Assembly: GCA_973895155.1 (NCBI GenBank)
Contig: OZ316893.1
Span: forward strand, 25,296,001-25,360,000
Source: Marsupella aquatica
Lineage: Eukaryota > Marchantiophyta
DNA: 64,000 nucleotides
Direction of reading: 5' to 3'
Position numbers and translations under genes: made by a program. This document shows, one piece after another, positions 1-9,680 of the stretch; the first letter of the stretch is position 1; each line of letters starts with the position of its first letter. The notes beneath the pieces are model-generated. The model did not search any database and was not told where the DNA came from. It saw nothing but the letters and a program-made list of their open reading frames with translations.

Positions 1-1088
1 ATTAAAATGTTAGTCAAATTGGACTCAAACCAGGACCTGGTAGGCCTCTTGACGATCTCAAACCTGGCTTGTAAAACCCCAAAGGCCCTCTCCACATCTT
101 TTCTAGCAGTCTCTTGGCACCTGGCAAAGTGGCTCAATTTTTCAGTCTGTGGTGAGTGCACTATAGAAATGAACATAGACCACTCTGGGTAAATCCCATC
201 CACTAGTAGATATGCTCGGTTGTACTCAACACCATTGACATAGAAGGAAACATTAGCAGAATCATTGACTACCCACTCATTCAGAAGGGGCGACCTATTC
301 AGCACATTAAGATCATTGTTGCCCCCAGCCAACCCCCAAAATGCATGCCAAATCCAAAGTTCTTGATCAGCAATAGCCTCAAGAATGATTGAATTTGTCT
401 TATCTTTGTCACTGTACTGACCTTGCCATGCTACAGGGCAATTCTTCCACTGCCAGTGCATGCAATCCAAGGACCCAAACATTCCAGGAAATCCTCTTGC
501 CTGGTTGATTTCAAGGTGGTTCTGGAAATCCTGTGCATTTGGCTTCCTCAAATATCTCTCCTGGTACAGTTCCCTAATGGCTTTGACAAACCTATACAAT
601 GATTCTAAAGCTGTGGTCTCTGCAATTCTACAATACTCATCCATTGCATCTGCCCCAACTCCATAAGCTAGTTGTCGTAATGCTGCAGTGATTTTTTGAT
701 GTGGAGACAAACCAGGTTTTCCTGCAGCATCACACTTCAATTGGAAGTATGTGTAGTGTGCACGAACATCAGACAAAATCTTATTGAACAAACGACTACT
801 CATCCTAAATCTCCTTCTAAATGTGAGCTCACCATACGTAGGATTCTCTGCGAAATAATCGTTCCACAAATCTATTGCACCTTTTTCTCTGTTCCTATCC
901 ACATTCTTGCTCCTCCTTGGCCTAGATCCTCCATGCTTCCCTTTCCTTGGTCTTGTCAAGATGTTGGTGATGGCAAGTGGTCCAGTGTACATCATCATCT
1001 CCCAGAATCGCTCCTCTTCATCCCAATCTGCTTCATCGTCCTCCACCATTTTCTTAAAATCAGACCTCCATCTTTCTATGGCGTCCAT
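1..1088 (-). CDS. PIF/Harbinger (ALP1-like) DDE transposase, C-terminus beyond window edge
   Basis: This is a continuous minus-strand frame from an ATG at 1088 to the left edge, 362 codons with no stop. The protein matches the plant PIF/Harbinger nuclease family (Plant_tran / DDE_Tnp_4), which cuts and rejoins transposon ends in the nucleus. Recognisable segments are SLDCMHWQWK around D208, FWGLAGGNNDLNVLNRSPLL, YLLVDGIYPEWS around D297, and DVERAFGVLQARF around E333. D208, D297 and E333 would form the DDE triad, with D-to-E spacing typical of the family. An acidic region precedes a helix-rich N-terminal region. The frame is unbroken, so the copy may be young. The Myb-like partner ORF usual for this superfamily is not in view and may lie to the left. 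A domesticated ALP1-type host gene is the alternative. I chose the start as the ATG that opens a sensible acidic N-terminus; no earlier anchor exists. Confidence 0.85.
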   Translation of the reverse strand, partial: MDAIERWRSDFKKMVEDDEADWDEEERFWEMMMYTGPLAITNILTRPRKGKHGGSRPRRSKNVDRNREKGAIDLWNDYFAENPTYGELTFRRRFRMSSRLFNKILSDVRAHYTYFQLKCDAAGKPGLSPHQKITAALRQLAYGVGADAMDEYCRIAETTALESLYRFVKAIRELYQERYLRKPNAQDFQNHLEINQARGFPGMFGSLDCMHWQWKNCPVAWQGQYSDKDKTNSIILEAIADQELWIWHAFWGLAGGNNDLNVLNRSPLLNEWVVNDSANVSFYVNGVEYNRAYLLVDGIYPEWSMFISIVHSPQTEKLSHFARCQETARKDVERAFGVLQARFEIVKRPTRSWFESNLTNIL

Positions 1089-1664
1089 GTAGTCAACCAA
1101 AGAAGCACAACACCAAATTGTATTAAAAAGATCCCTCACACTCGTCAAAACGTGTACTCGATTCTCGTGAACCCTACAGACAACATTGAGAACTGGTCGC
1201 ACATTGAGAACTGGTCACACATGAGAATTTCTGGCAAAGCACGAAGTGCGTGATGAGCGATGGCATTCGACACTACCACGAGCATGAGAACCAAACCCTG
1301 TGCAGAGCGCGTAGGGTCAACTGGACTCGACGTGGCTAGTTCGAACCAGGCCGAGGGCAGTTTGAACCCTGGTTTTTAGAGGATGGCGGTCGGGAATCCC
1401 ACTACCGCTGGAGATGAGAGTCCCGATGGCGGTCGGAGGAATTTTACGGTGTCAAATCGTACAAGGTAAATTTTGGGTTGGAGGTCAGCAACCTCCAAAC
1501 CGTTGGAGATGCTCAGGGGTACCGTTGATGTCTATTGGGGTGAGGCTAGGTGCACTGGGTGTATCTCTTTGCCCTCACAGCCCTAGATGGCCTGCCATCC
1601 CGTGAGTTTTCAATTGCTGAAAGTGCTATCACCTCCTAGACAGGGAGGCATGAAATTCCCCTTT
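1089..1664. other. Intergenic / possible Harbinger terminal region
   Basis: No gene is visible. The stretch lies upstream of the Harbinger transposase and ends at the gypsy element. A GAGCATCTCC motif (read on the minus strand from 1514) resembles ends of plant DNA transposons, but no matching inverted end can be sought because the other end is outside the window. A 12-bp motif GATGGCGGTCGG occurs at about 1382 and 1429. Confidence 0.4.
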
Positions 1665-1716
1665 TGTCATGCCGAGGGACAGTGCCGCTTGTGCACATCG
1701 ACATGTCCCTCGCATG
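1665..1716 (+). repeat. Block B1 of gypsy element, left fragment
   Basis: These are the first 52 bp of the left terminal repeat, starting TGTCATGCCGAGG and matching 17895-17946 exactly by eye. The copia element inserted immediately after it; the rest of the block resumes at 8308. The sequence to the left (before 1665) bears no similarity to block A, which precedes B on the right side of the element. Confidence 0.85.
1712..1716. other. Target-site duplication GCATG of the copia insertion
   Basis: GCATG lies directly left of the TGTTG end and is repeated at 8303-8307 directly right of the CAACA end. The unoccupied site, read in block B2 at 17942-17946, has a single GCATG. Confidence 0.95.
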
Positions 1717-2191
1717 TGTTGAGCATAGACGACGATCGCAACGGCAAGCCCATGAACCATCCAACGCACAATAGTCGACACAAGAGATACGTGGTTCACC
1801 TCCTTGAGGCTACGTCCACGGGAACACACAAGAGAGCTTTACTGAACTCTAAGCCCGTCGGCTATACCGAGTCTCCACAGTGTAAGCTCTCCCTATCTCT
1901 CAAGTGGCTCCATAACAATGAGCCTTGGTTCTACCTCTCCAAGCACACATGCCTCTTATGATATAGTGTGCAACTTAGTTGTACCTAACCACATAGTTGT
2001 ACCTAACCACATAGTTGTACCTAACCACATAGTTGTACCTAATCACGTAGTTGTACCTAATCACGTAGTTGTACCTAATCACGTAGTTGTACCTAACCAC
2101 GTAGTTGTACCTAACCACGTAGTTGTACCAACCCACGTTGTTGTACCAACCACGTCATACCTAACCTAGACGTAAGAGTAAATACCCAACA
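1717..2191 (-). repeat. 3' LTR of the copia element
   Basis: The LTR is 475 bp with TGTTG/CAACA ends. It is identical by eye to 7846-8302 except for one additional 18-bp unit in its internal tandem array. Confidence 0.95.
1977..2155. repeat. 18-bp tandem array inside the copia 3' LTR
   Basis: This is a tandem array of about ten units of the form AGTTGTACCTAAYCACRT, with the right-hand units degenerating to variants with TACCAACC. The other LTR has one unit fewer. The period (18 bp) keeps frame, so it produces spurious repetitive ORFs. Confidence 0.9.
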
Positions 2192-2203
2192 ATCTTCCCC
2201 TTG
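2192..2203 (-). other. Polypurine tract of the copia element
   Basis: Read on the minus strand this is CAAGGGGAAGAT directly before the 3' LTR. That is the expected site of plus-strand priming. Confidence 0.8.
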
Positions 2204-2382
2204 ACTCTGGTCTAGGGGAGAGTAATACTGCCAATGTATATGATCCCTCAGCGGGAAGTTCTGGACAGAAACCAAACCGGTTTCCCTCTCTAACTAGAGC
2301 AAACCAGAACTAAGCCGTAGCCTAATACATAGGAATGAGGAAGAGCATATATCAGTAATTACAATGAATGTTTAAGAAAACT

Positions 2383-4512
2383 CTACTTGTGATGCAATTG
2401 CAAAACCTGCAATACGTCACGGTGTCTAGAGAAACTCTCCAAAGGAATCACTTTGGTAAATGCGTCAGCCGGGTTGAGTTTACCATCAATCTTGACTAGC
2501 TCAAACAATTTATCAGACACAGCCTGCCTGATAAAATGGTACCTGACGTCAATGTGCTTCACTCTGCTGTCCATCACCTGGTTCACAGCAAGGTGGAGCG
2601 CACTTTGACTATCACAATGGAGCTTCACATTCCCCTGTGGCAATCCCATTTCAGTGATAAGTCTATCCAACCAAATCGCTTCCTTTGCTGCTTCCGCAGC
2701 TGCAACATACTCCGCTTCTGTAGTAGACTGAGCAATACACTTCTGCAAAGTAGACCTCCAACTTATGCATCCACCGCCAAGTGTGAACACGTATCCTGTT
2801 GTTGATCTCCTTCGGTCCAAATCTTGTCCATAGTCAGAATCTACATAGCCAATCAATGATCTAGCATTCTTTGCATTCGCATCAAATAAAAGACCATGAT
2901 CCACGGTACCCTTCAAGTACCTGATAATCCACTTCACTGCTTCCCAGTGTACCTTCCCTGGATTCGACATGTACCTGCTCACCTTGCCCATAGCCATGGC
3001 AAGATCAGGTCTAGTGCAAGTCATCAAATACATGAGACTCCCCACTGCCTTGTCATATGGAACCTTTGACATCAACCCCTTCTCTGTGTCATCCGTAGGA
3101 CAGAACGCTGATGATAACTTGAAGTGTGGAGCCAACGGGGTACTTACTGGCTTGCTATTCTCCATGTTGAACCTTGCAATTACCTTCCTCGCATAACTGC
3201 TCTGCGTCAACCATAGCTTGCCAGCCTCCAAGTCCCTAGTGATCTTCATACCCAAAATCCTCTTAGCTGGCCCTAAGTCCTTCATCTTAAACTCTGCACT
3301 AAGCAGTGCCTTGAGCTTAACAATCTCAGACCTATCCTTGGCTGCAATTAGCATGTCATCCACATAAAGTACTAAAACAATGAACCCAAAGACAACATTC
3401 TTCACCGGTTTCAAATACACACAAGGGTCAAATACACTTCTGTGAAAACCTTGTGACCGAATCCAATCGTCAAACCGCTTGTTCCACTGTCTTGGTGACT
3501 GCTTCAACCCATACAAGGATTTCAGCAATCTGCAAACCAATTCCTTCTGTCCTCTCTTCACAAAACCTAGCGGTTGTCTCATGAAGATCACCTCTTCCAA
3601 TGTGCCATAGAGGAAAGCTGTGACAACATCCATCTGATCTAGGAGCAGACCAAACATTACAACAAGTACACACAATAGTCGTATTGTAGAGTACTTAGCA
3701 ACTGGTGAGAAGACCTCATTGTAATCCACACCTTTCTCTTGTGTGAATCCCTTTGCTACCAATCTAGCCTTGTAGACCTTCGATCCACCTCCTATGGAAT
3801 TATCCTTCAGCTTGTAAATCCACTTGCTGTCCACCACTTGCTGACCCTTAGGCAGCTTAACAAGCTCCCAAGTTTTGTTGTCCTTTAGTGACTGCATCTC
3901 CGTTTGCATTGCTGCAGTCCACTTCTGCTTCTCTTTTGAAGCACTTGCCTCATGAAATGAAGAAGGTTCTCCTTCTTCCAAAATTAACGCATCACCCTCA
4001 TCATCAGCTGTAAAATCATCCTCTTGCAGTTGAGATGAATCAACCCACTGTCCATACCTTGATGGAGCGCGTACAGTGCGACCAGATGTTCTTCTAGCCG
4101 ATGACTCCGGTTGATCTGCGTGTGCTGGTACAATTTGAAGCTCAACAGCATCCACTTGTTGCTCACCAGCATCAACAAACTCCTCTGGTTCCTCTGGCAC
4201 AGGAACCAGCTCCATAATTGGAGCAACTCCTTCTCTCCGGTCATGCACCTCATAACCAATCTCCCCCTCAACGAGATCCGGGATAGGAGATTTTCCTTTG
4301 TCAGTACGGGAGACCTGAGTATTCTCCCCCTCCTTCAATAATCTGGATTCATTGAAGGAAACATCCCTACTGACAACGAGCTTACAGGCAATAGGATCCC
4401 ATAGCCTATAGGCTTTCACACCACTCTGGTACCCAAGAAAAATACATTTCCTGGAGGTAGGATCCAACTTGGTCCTATTCTGCTTTGGTGTGAGAGCATA
4501 TGCATCACTTCC
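2383..4512 (-). pseudogene. Copia pol, reverse transcriptase and RNase H part
   Basis: The minus-strand frame runs from the frame break near 4513-4518 to the stop at 2383; the first ATG is at 4467 but the real frame begins upstream. Segments in order are the end of the integrase region (KCIFLGYQSGVKAYRLWDP), an acidic linker, the RVT_2 reverse transcriptase (KWIYKLK, KARLVAKGFTQ, DVVTAFLYG, SLYGLKQSPRQW, catalytic YVDD near 3356-3367), and RNase H (YVDSDYGQD, TEAEY, HCDSQSALHL, LNPADAFTK). The RT and RNase H catalytic acids are present. It would copy element RNA to DNA within virus-like particles. It is separated from integrase by a single-base frame change, so it cannot be made as one polyprotein from this copy. 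Copia order (IN before RT) is clear. Confidence 0.93.
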
Positions 4513-5656
4513 AAAAAATTACCAAGCCATGATAGTCTGCTTGCCGCTTATAGCGCATCTCAAACGGCGTTTTGAAATTGATAGCACTAGAAGGAGAAAG
4601 ATTTACCAAATAAGCTGCGGTATTGACAGCTTCTGCCCAAAATTCTTGTGGTAAACCTGATTGGCTCAACATACTCCGTGACCGCTCCAACAGTGTCCGA
4701 TTGAGCCTCTCAGCGACACCATTCTGCTACGGAGTATAAACTGTGGTGAGATGGCGAGTTATCCCCTGTTCTGAACAGTACTCTTCAAATTCCATTGAAG
4801 TGTACTCCCCGCCGTTGTCTGACCTCAGACTCTTCACCCTTGTATCCAAACACTTGATCGTGTTTCCAGTCTGATTCTCCACCTGGGCCTTCCACTTCTT
4901 AAAAATGGACAAGACATCAGACTTATGCGTCATGAAATAAATCCACACAAATCTTGAGTAATCATCAATAAATGATACATAGTACAACTTTCCAGAGTGT
5001 GAGGGAGTCGGGGATGGACCCCACACGTCACTATGTATGTACTCAAGAACCGCTTTGGAACGATGAGTTCCAACACCAAAAGCACGACGATGCTGCTTTC
5101 CAAGAATGCAATGCTCACAAAACTCTAATTTACAAGATTGCAAATCAGAAATGAGTCCATTCTTCCGTAAGATAGCCAAACCCTTCTCACTCATGTGGCC
5201 TAGCCGTGAATGCCACAGTTGAGTCATCTCCTCGTGAGACTTGGTTACATTGGCCTCTCCACATACAGTATTGCCCTGTAACACATACAAATTCTTTTGT
5301 CTACTCCCCTTCAAAATCACTGTCTCTCCCGACCTGACTTGAAGTTCACCATCAATAACGCTCCATTGATGACCATTTGAATCCAACACACCGAGTGAAA
5401 TCAGATTCTTACGCATGCCAGGTACATACCTGACTCCGGACACTGTGCGCACAGCGCCATCAAACATTTGAATCTTCACAAACCCAATTCCCTCAATTTG
5501 ACAGGAGTGATCATTTCCCATCAGAACTGAACCGTTTGAAATAGAGTAAGAACTGAAAAACTCACGAATGTAACAAATATGAAAAGAGCAAGCACAATCA
5601 AGAATCCACACATCATCTGCTCTCCTAGATGACGTGCACAGGGCATACCCCCGGCT
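4505..5656 (-). pseudogene. Copia pol, protease and integrase part, interrupted
   Basis: This continues the gag frame after a TGA at 5657-5659. It starts with an aspartic protease motif (WILDCACSFHIC; the usual residue after the catalytic Asp is Ser or Thr). Next come the gag-pre-integrase zinc-binding region (LWHSRLGHMSEKGL ... CEHCILGKQ) and the rve integrase core (HSDVWGPSP, FIDDYSRFVWIYF, SLRSDNGGEY). A TAG at 4727-4729 falls where the family usually continues from TP to the NGVAERLNRTLLERSR segment holding the catalytic Glu. That segment follows in the same frame (to 4505). A one-base frame change in a homopolymer at 4513-4518 then disconnects it from RT. Both the TGA and the TAG could be simple C-to-T changes. 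Confidence 0.9.
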
Positions 5657-6691
5657 TCATAAAACATACTCATCATTGAGTAAATCAGCTTCTCCATCAG
5701 CCCTAGCCACATTTGCCGATGAAGTTTCCGCTGCCTTTCCCTTACAGTCTCGCTTGAAGTGTCCAACTTGGTTGCACTTCCAACATGTCACCTGCCTCCT
5801 CTGAGGGGATTTACCCTTGGACTTAGATCTGGATTTAGATCTAAACTGGGTTCTACGGTCCCCAGTTGGTCGCTGCATACTCCTCCCACGGTTAACATTG
5901 ACGGCAGCACCAGATGATGAAGGCTGTGACGTGATGTGCATCTTCTGCTGAAGATCATCACTAAGCAGAGAACTTACCACGTCATTGTATGAAATGGTAT
6001 CCCTATCACGATGCAACAACACTCGTGATAGGGACTGGTAAGATGGAGGCAATGAACTAAGAAGCTGCAGAGCCTTCGTCTCATCATTCAAAGTCTCCCC
6101 AAGGTTTTCCAAGTCAACGACCATGTCGTTGAAAGCATCCACATGGTCTTGCAACTTCGTACCAGATTCCTTCATCCTGAAACTCATCAGTTTGTAGGAA
6201 GTGTAGAGCCGGTTCGACAACTCCTTGCGGTGATACTTGCTCTGCAATTCCGCAAACAAGGACATGCAATCCTTATGTGCACCTAACTGCTTGATGATGG
6301 GAGGCATGAGATAGAGTGTAACACACCACACTCCCTGCTCCTGCATGCGGTCCCATTGTTTCTCATCAACATCGTCTTCACGAGGGCTCAGCAGTTGGCC
6401 CATCCCTGACGCATAAAGCACTCCCTTCACCTGCTTCTCCCATAGCAAGTAGTCAGAGCGCCCATCATACTTTGTCACTTCATACTTGGGTCCCCCAAGC
6501 TTGAAAGTCCCCATCTTCTTCTTTACCGTGAGCTCCGGTAGTAGTACTGCTTCCTCCACCACACGCCGCACCGGTGATGGTATCGGTGTCACGTGCTCTT
6601 CCTCCTGCTCCTCTCTCTGCCCCTGAAACCTCCGCGGTGATCCTCGTGCTTCAAGTTCCACGTCTTCAAAAAACTCCTCCGAATCACTCAT
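5657..6691 (-). CDS. Copia gag (UBN2-type) with CCHC zinc knuckle
   Basis: This is a 344-aa capsid/nucleocapsid protein. An acidic N-terminus is followed by the retrotransposon gag domain (YDGRSDYLLWEKQVKGVL, LFAELQSKYHRKEL, LQDHVDAFNDMVVDLENLGE, ALQLLSSLPPSY). A basic stretch rich in SRSKSK precedes one CCHC knuckle, CWKCNQVGHFKRDC, which binds element RNA. It assembles the particle in which reverse transcription takes place. The stop is in frame with the protease that begins 45 nt later. In most plant copia elements gag and pol form one frame, so this TGA is either a mutation or a readthrough site. Confidence 0.93.
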   Translation of the reverse strand: MSDSEEFFEDVELEARGSPRRFQGQREEQEEEHVTPIPSPVRRVVEEAVLLPELTVKKKMGTFKLGGPKYEVTKYDGRSDYLLWEKQVKGVLYASGMGQLLSPREDDVDEKQWDRMQEQGVWCVTLYLMPPIIKQLGAHKDCMSLFAELQSKYHRKELSNRLYTSYKLMSFRMKESGTKLQDHVDAFNDMVVDLENLGETLNDETKALQLLSSLPPSYQSLSRVLLHRDRDTISYNDVVSSLLSDDLQQKMHITSQPSSSGAAVNVNRGRSMQRPTGDRRTQFRSKSRSKSKGKSPQRRQVTCWKCNQVGHFKRDCKGKAAETSSANVARADGEADLLNDEYVL

Positions 6692-7845
6692 ATGAGAAAG
6701 TCACAAAAAATGTTGTTTTTCACAACTTCTCAAAAAACTCGAAACTCAACATCGCCGCGTAGCCCACAAAGCTAGGAGTCCAATACTGAAAACCAAAATC
6801 AAAATCGAAATTTGACGGAAAAGTTATTCAAATTTCGGTCGAGGTGGGTAAAACCTTGGGAAACTCCCCCGTTTTGACCACCTCAGGGAATAACCGAAAT
6901 ACCAAGTACAACCCGTTGTCGGAATTGCGATGTGATTGGTGCGCTGCATTGCCAACTTCAATGGCTACGACCTCGCCGAAAAATAACCAAAAAAGTTATC
7001 GTTCGGCGGATGAAATCTTTGTCGGACGATCAAAAAATAGCTCTCTGGTTTTTTGGAATATTCTATGACCCTTGTACAGGCCCTGTGGGAATTTTGGAAG
7101 AACAATCGAGGGGCTGACATGTGTCCTCGAACCCCCAAAACCCCCTACCACCCTTCGTCGTCGAAATCTGGTCGCGCGCGCAGAAAATACACACGGCAGA
7201 ATGTACCCCTCGACACCAAACGCAAGATATCTCACTCGGGTTTTGACGAAATCAAGATCCGATTTCAGATTTGGAAACTAGACTCCGAGGCGATGAAGAT
7301 CGATATAAGAAGCACCCAAAACGAGGAAAGAACGAGAGAGAAAAAAATTGGTAAAGATGACAGATTTCTCTCAATTGCCATAGCCAATTTCGAATCATTT
7401 TTTCAAAGAGAAAAAAATGGTACCTTGTCAACAACGAATGTTGATCAATTGCACTTGGTGTCGTCACCAAGTCCAACAAGGTAATTGATTTTGCTTAGCC
7501 TTCCTCTTTGCATCAAAGAGCCAATCCCGAACTCAAAAACAATCGTCTTGCCTCAATCTCTCCGTTGAGTCAAAACACTTGATGCTTCTCCCTCCGAGTC
7601 GATTGCCAACTTTCTTCACAAAATCCAGAACGACGAAAACTTAGATCTCTCTGCACCACGAGCTCCGTTCAACGATTTCTTCACACCGTTAGAAAGCTCT
7701 TGCCCTGATCTATCCGTTGAGCCCATAAACTCCAAGTTCCATGCGATGGAACTCTGGAAAATCCACCAACACTCAACGCTGGAAAAACCGTCATGAAATC
7801 CCGTCACGAACACACGTCACCTCCCAAGCATGCTCTGATACCAAT
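6692..7845 (-). other. Copia 5' leader
   Basis: About 1.15 kb lies between the 5' LTR and gag, long for a plant copia element. It would contain the packaging signal. No convincing conserved ORF is seen; short ORFs on either strand resemble nothing I recognise. Confidence 0.6.
7832..7843 (-). other. Copia primer binding site (tRNA-iMet)
   Basis: Read on the minus strand, TGGTATCAGAGC lies two bases after the 5' LTR. This is the classical plant copia primer site, complementary to the 3' end of initiator methionine tRNA. Confidence 0.93.
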
Positions 7846-8302
7846 TGTTGAGCATAGACGACGATCGCAACGGCAAGCCCATGAACCATCCAACGCACAA
7901 TAGTCGACACAAGAGATACGTGGTTCACCTCCTTGAGGCTACGTCCACGGGAACACACAAGAGAGCTTTACTGAACTCTAAGCCCGTCGGCTATACCGAG
8001 TCTCCACAGTGTAAGCTCTCCCTATCTCTCAAGTGGCTCCATAACAATGAGCCTTGGTTCTACCTCTCCAAGCACACATGCCTCTTATGATATAGTGTGC
8101 AACTTAGTTGTACCTAACCACATAGTTGTACCTAACCACATAGTTGTACCTAATCACGTAGTTGTACCTAATCACGTAGTTGTACCTAATCACGTAGTTG
8201 TACCTAACCACGTAGTTGTACCTAACCACGTAGTTGTACCAACCCACGTTGTTGTACCAACCACGTCATACCTAACCTAGACGTAAGAGTAAATACCCAA
8301 CA
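7846..8302 (-). repeat. 5' LTR of the copia element
   Basis: The LTR is 457 bp, TGTTG...CAACA. It is the same as 1717-2191 but one 18-bp unit shorter. It should contain the promoter; I did not find a strong TATA box. Confidence 0.95.
8106..8266. repeat. 18-bp tandem array inside the copia 5' LTR
   Basis: This is the same array as at 1977-2155 with one unit fewer, missing from the run of AACCACAT-type units. Confidence 0.9.
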
Positions 8303-8615
8303 GCATGCCCGCTAGGTATGGTTAGGGCTAGTGTACTACTTGAGTTAGTGTCATGTTCTTGTAGCGAGTCTGGGTTGTTCTTGAAGCAAAAGGGGTTTGT
8401 TAGTGTGACGCCTGGACCCGGTCCTACTTAGGGCATGTTTTTCTTTGCCGTTCTTCAGTTCTTCTTGAATCGTTGTGAGACAGAGTTTTTCAGAGCTGCT
8501 CGTCGGTTCCGTACACGGAATTCACACAGTGATTCGTTAGATGCTCCCGGCCGATCTTGGCATCTCGCCGGTTTTCGATTTGATTTCAATACGTTTGTTC
8601 TATCACGCCTTTTAT
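8303..8615 (+). repeat. Block B1 of gypsy element, right fragment
   Basis: This continues the left terminal repeat after the copia insertion. The first 5 bp (GCATG) are the target-site duplication. It matches 17947-18255 up to CGCCTTTTAT. Past that point the left copy runs into leader sequence, whereas the right copy runs into block A'. The differences seen are six transitions and one missing T. Confidence 0.85.
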
Positions 8616-8772
8616 TCAAGAAGAACTGCCGCCGGGTTAGCGGTGAAGGGAAGAAGATCAACGTTGTGCTTCTTAGCTGCTATGTCGGTCCAGATTTCCA
8701 TCAAAGCCGGTGCAATTTCTTTGAGCAACAATGGAGGCACGGGTTGAAATTATGGGTTCAATATGGTGTTAA

Positions 8773-8797
8773 GTGTATACTTAACATAAGTATACAC
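8773..8797. other. Perfect hairpin in the gypsy leader
   Basis: GTGTATACTTA and its exact reverse complement TAAGTATACAC are separated by 3 bases. Related GTATAC cores recur at about 9064, 9917 and 9963 in the same leader. Role unknown; an RNA dimerisation or packaging stem is one inference. Confidence 0.8.
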
Positions 8798-9194
8798 ATA
8801 ACGCTCCTATTGGAGCCCGATTTTTCCTTTCCGGTTGCATCCAAGGACCCTTTGCTGCTTCCGACTATGGCTGCCGGCTGCTGACTGCCACGACCTTTTT
8901 CGGGCCATTTTCGGTGTTTTCCGGTCGCAGCGCAACCACCTTCCCTTCGCTTTACGTTTTCACGACCCTTTGGGGTCCCGTTCTTTCTTTTTCCCTCATC
9001 GGCCGTTGTTTTATTTCGCCTCCCCTCGCAGCTCCCGTCGCGAGGTGCCTCCCGGTCCTGCCTGTGTATACACATGCGGGGCTCATCATTGCCCCTGGGT
9101 CGCGCATAGGGCCGCGCGCGCCCTCCCTTCGGCATTTTTCTTCCTCCCTCGCCCATTCCTTCATTTGTTTCCTGCCGTTGCCAACATCCTCGGC

Positions 9195-9680
9195 AGCATT
9201 AAAGCAGGGGAGGGAAGTCCCATTCGAACTCCCTCACTCGGGAGTAGATTTTCACCCCAGGCCAAGGCAGGAGCGCAAGGAGGGGGCCCAAAGCCCTATG
9301 CAGCATTAAGAGGGGGGCGAGTACATTCAGGCATTAAAGCAGGAGAGGAGGGAGAGCGAGTGTGCCAGAAGAGGGCACAAGACCCTATGGAGAATGAAGG
9401 AGGAGGAGGAGTTGAAGCGAAAGCAGGGCACGAGGCCCTAGGCAGCTCTGAAGCATTCAAGGGGAGGGGGAGTTGAAGCGAAAGCAGGGCACGGAGCCCA
9501 CTGTCAGCATTAAAGGAGGAGGGAGAGCGCAAGGAGAGGGCATGAGGCCCATTTTTCATTTACAAGAGGGGGAGAGGGGGAGTACATTTGACTCCCTCCT
9601 CTAGGGAGTCACAGTACTGCCAGGCACGAGGCCCTAGGCAGCATTAGAGGAGGGGGAGGGTGCGCAAAGCCCTATGCAGG
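9195..9680 (+). repeat. Purine-rich imperfect repeats in the gypsy leader
   Basis: Imperfect units combine GCATTAAAG, GGAGGGAGAGCG, GGGCACGAGGCCC and CCCTATGCAG in changing order, about five to seven times. The plus strand is strongly purine biased. It looks like a degenerated tandem array inside the leader. Confidence 0.7.

Larger units (their letters stand above)
1717..8302 (-). mobile_element. Ty1/copia LTR retrotransposon nested in the gypsy terminal repeat
   Basis: This is a complete copia structure on the minus strand: 5' LTR at the right (7846-8302), tRNA-iMet primer site, leader, gag, protease-integrase, RT-RNase H, polypurine tract and 3' LTR at the left (1717-2191). It is flanked by the 5-bp duplication GCATG (1712-1716 and 8303-8307). 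The LTRs begin TGTTG and end CAACA and differ, as far as I can see, only by one 18-bp repeat unit, so insertion is recent. The pol frame is broken at three places, so the copy depends on help from elsewhere. Confidence 0.95.

Noticed and set aside
1505-1514. GAGCATCTCC as the Harbinger terminal inverted repeat
   Set aside because: No 3-bp TTA/TAA duplication is next to it and the opposite end is outside the window.
1977-2155. CRISPR-like array
   Set aside because: Units are contiguous 18-bp repeats without spacers, inside an LTR of a plant element.
1918-2169. ORF made of VVPNH repeats, resembling a repetitive protein
   Set aside because: It is the 18-bp LTR array read in one frame; the same happens at 8047-8280.
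8733-8750. TGGAGGCACGGG as a primer binding site
   Set aside because: It lies over 100 bp from block B1 and its complement does not fit the geometry of a tRNA 3' end.
8835-9476. 213-codon ORF in the gypsy leader as an accessory gene
   Set aside because: The composition follows the purine/pyrimidine-skewed repeats, both strands are open, and no domain is recognisable.
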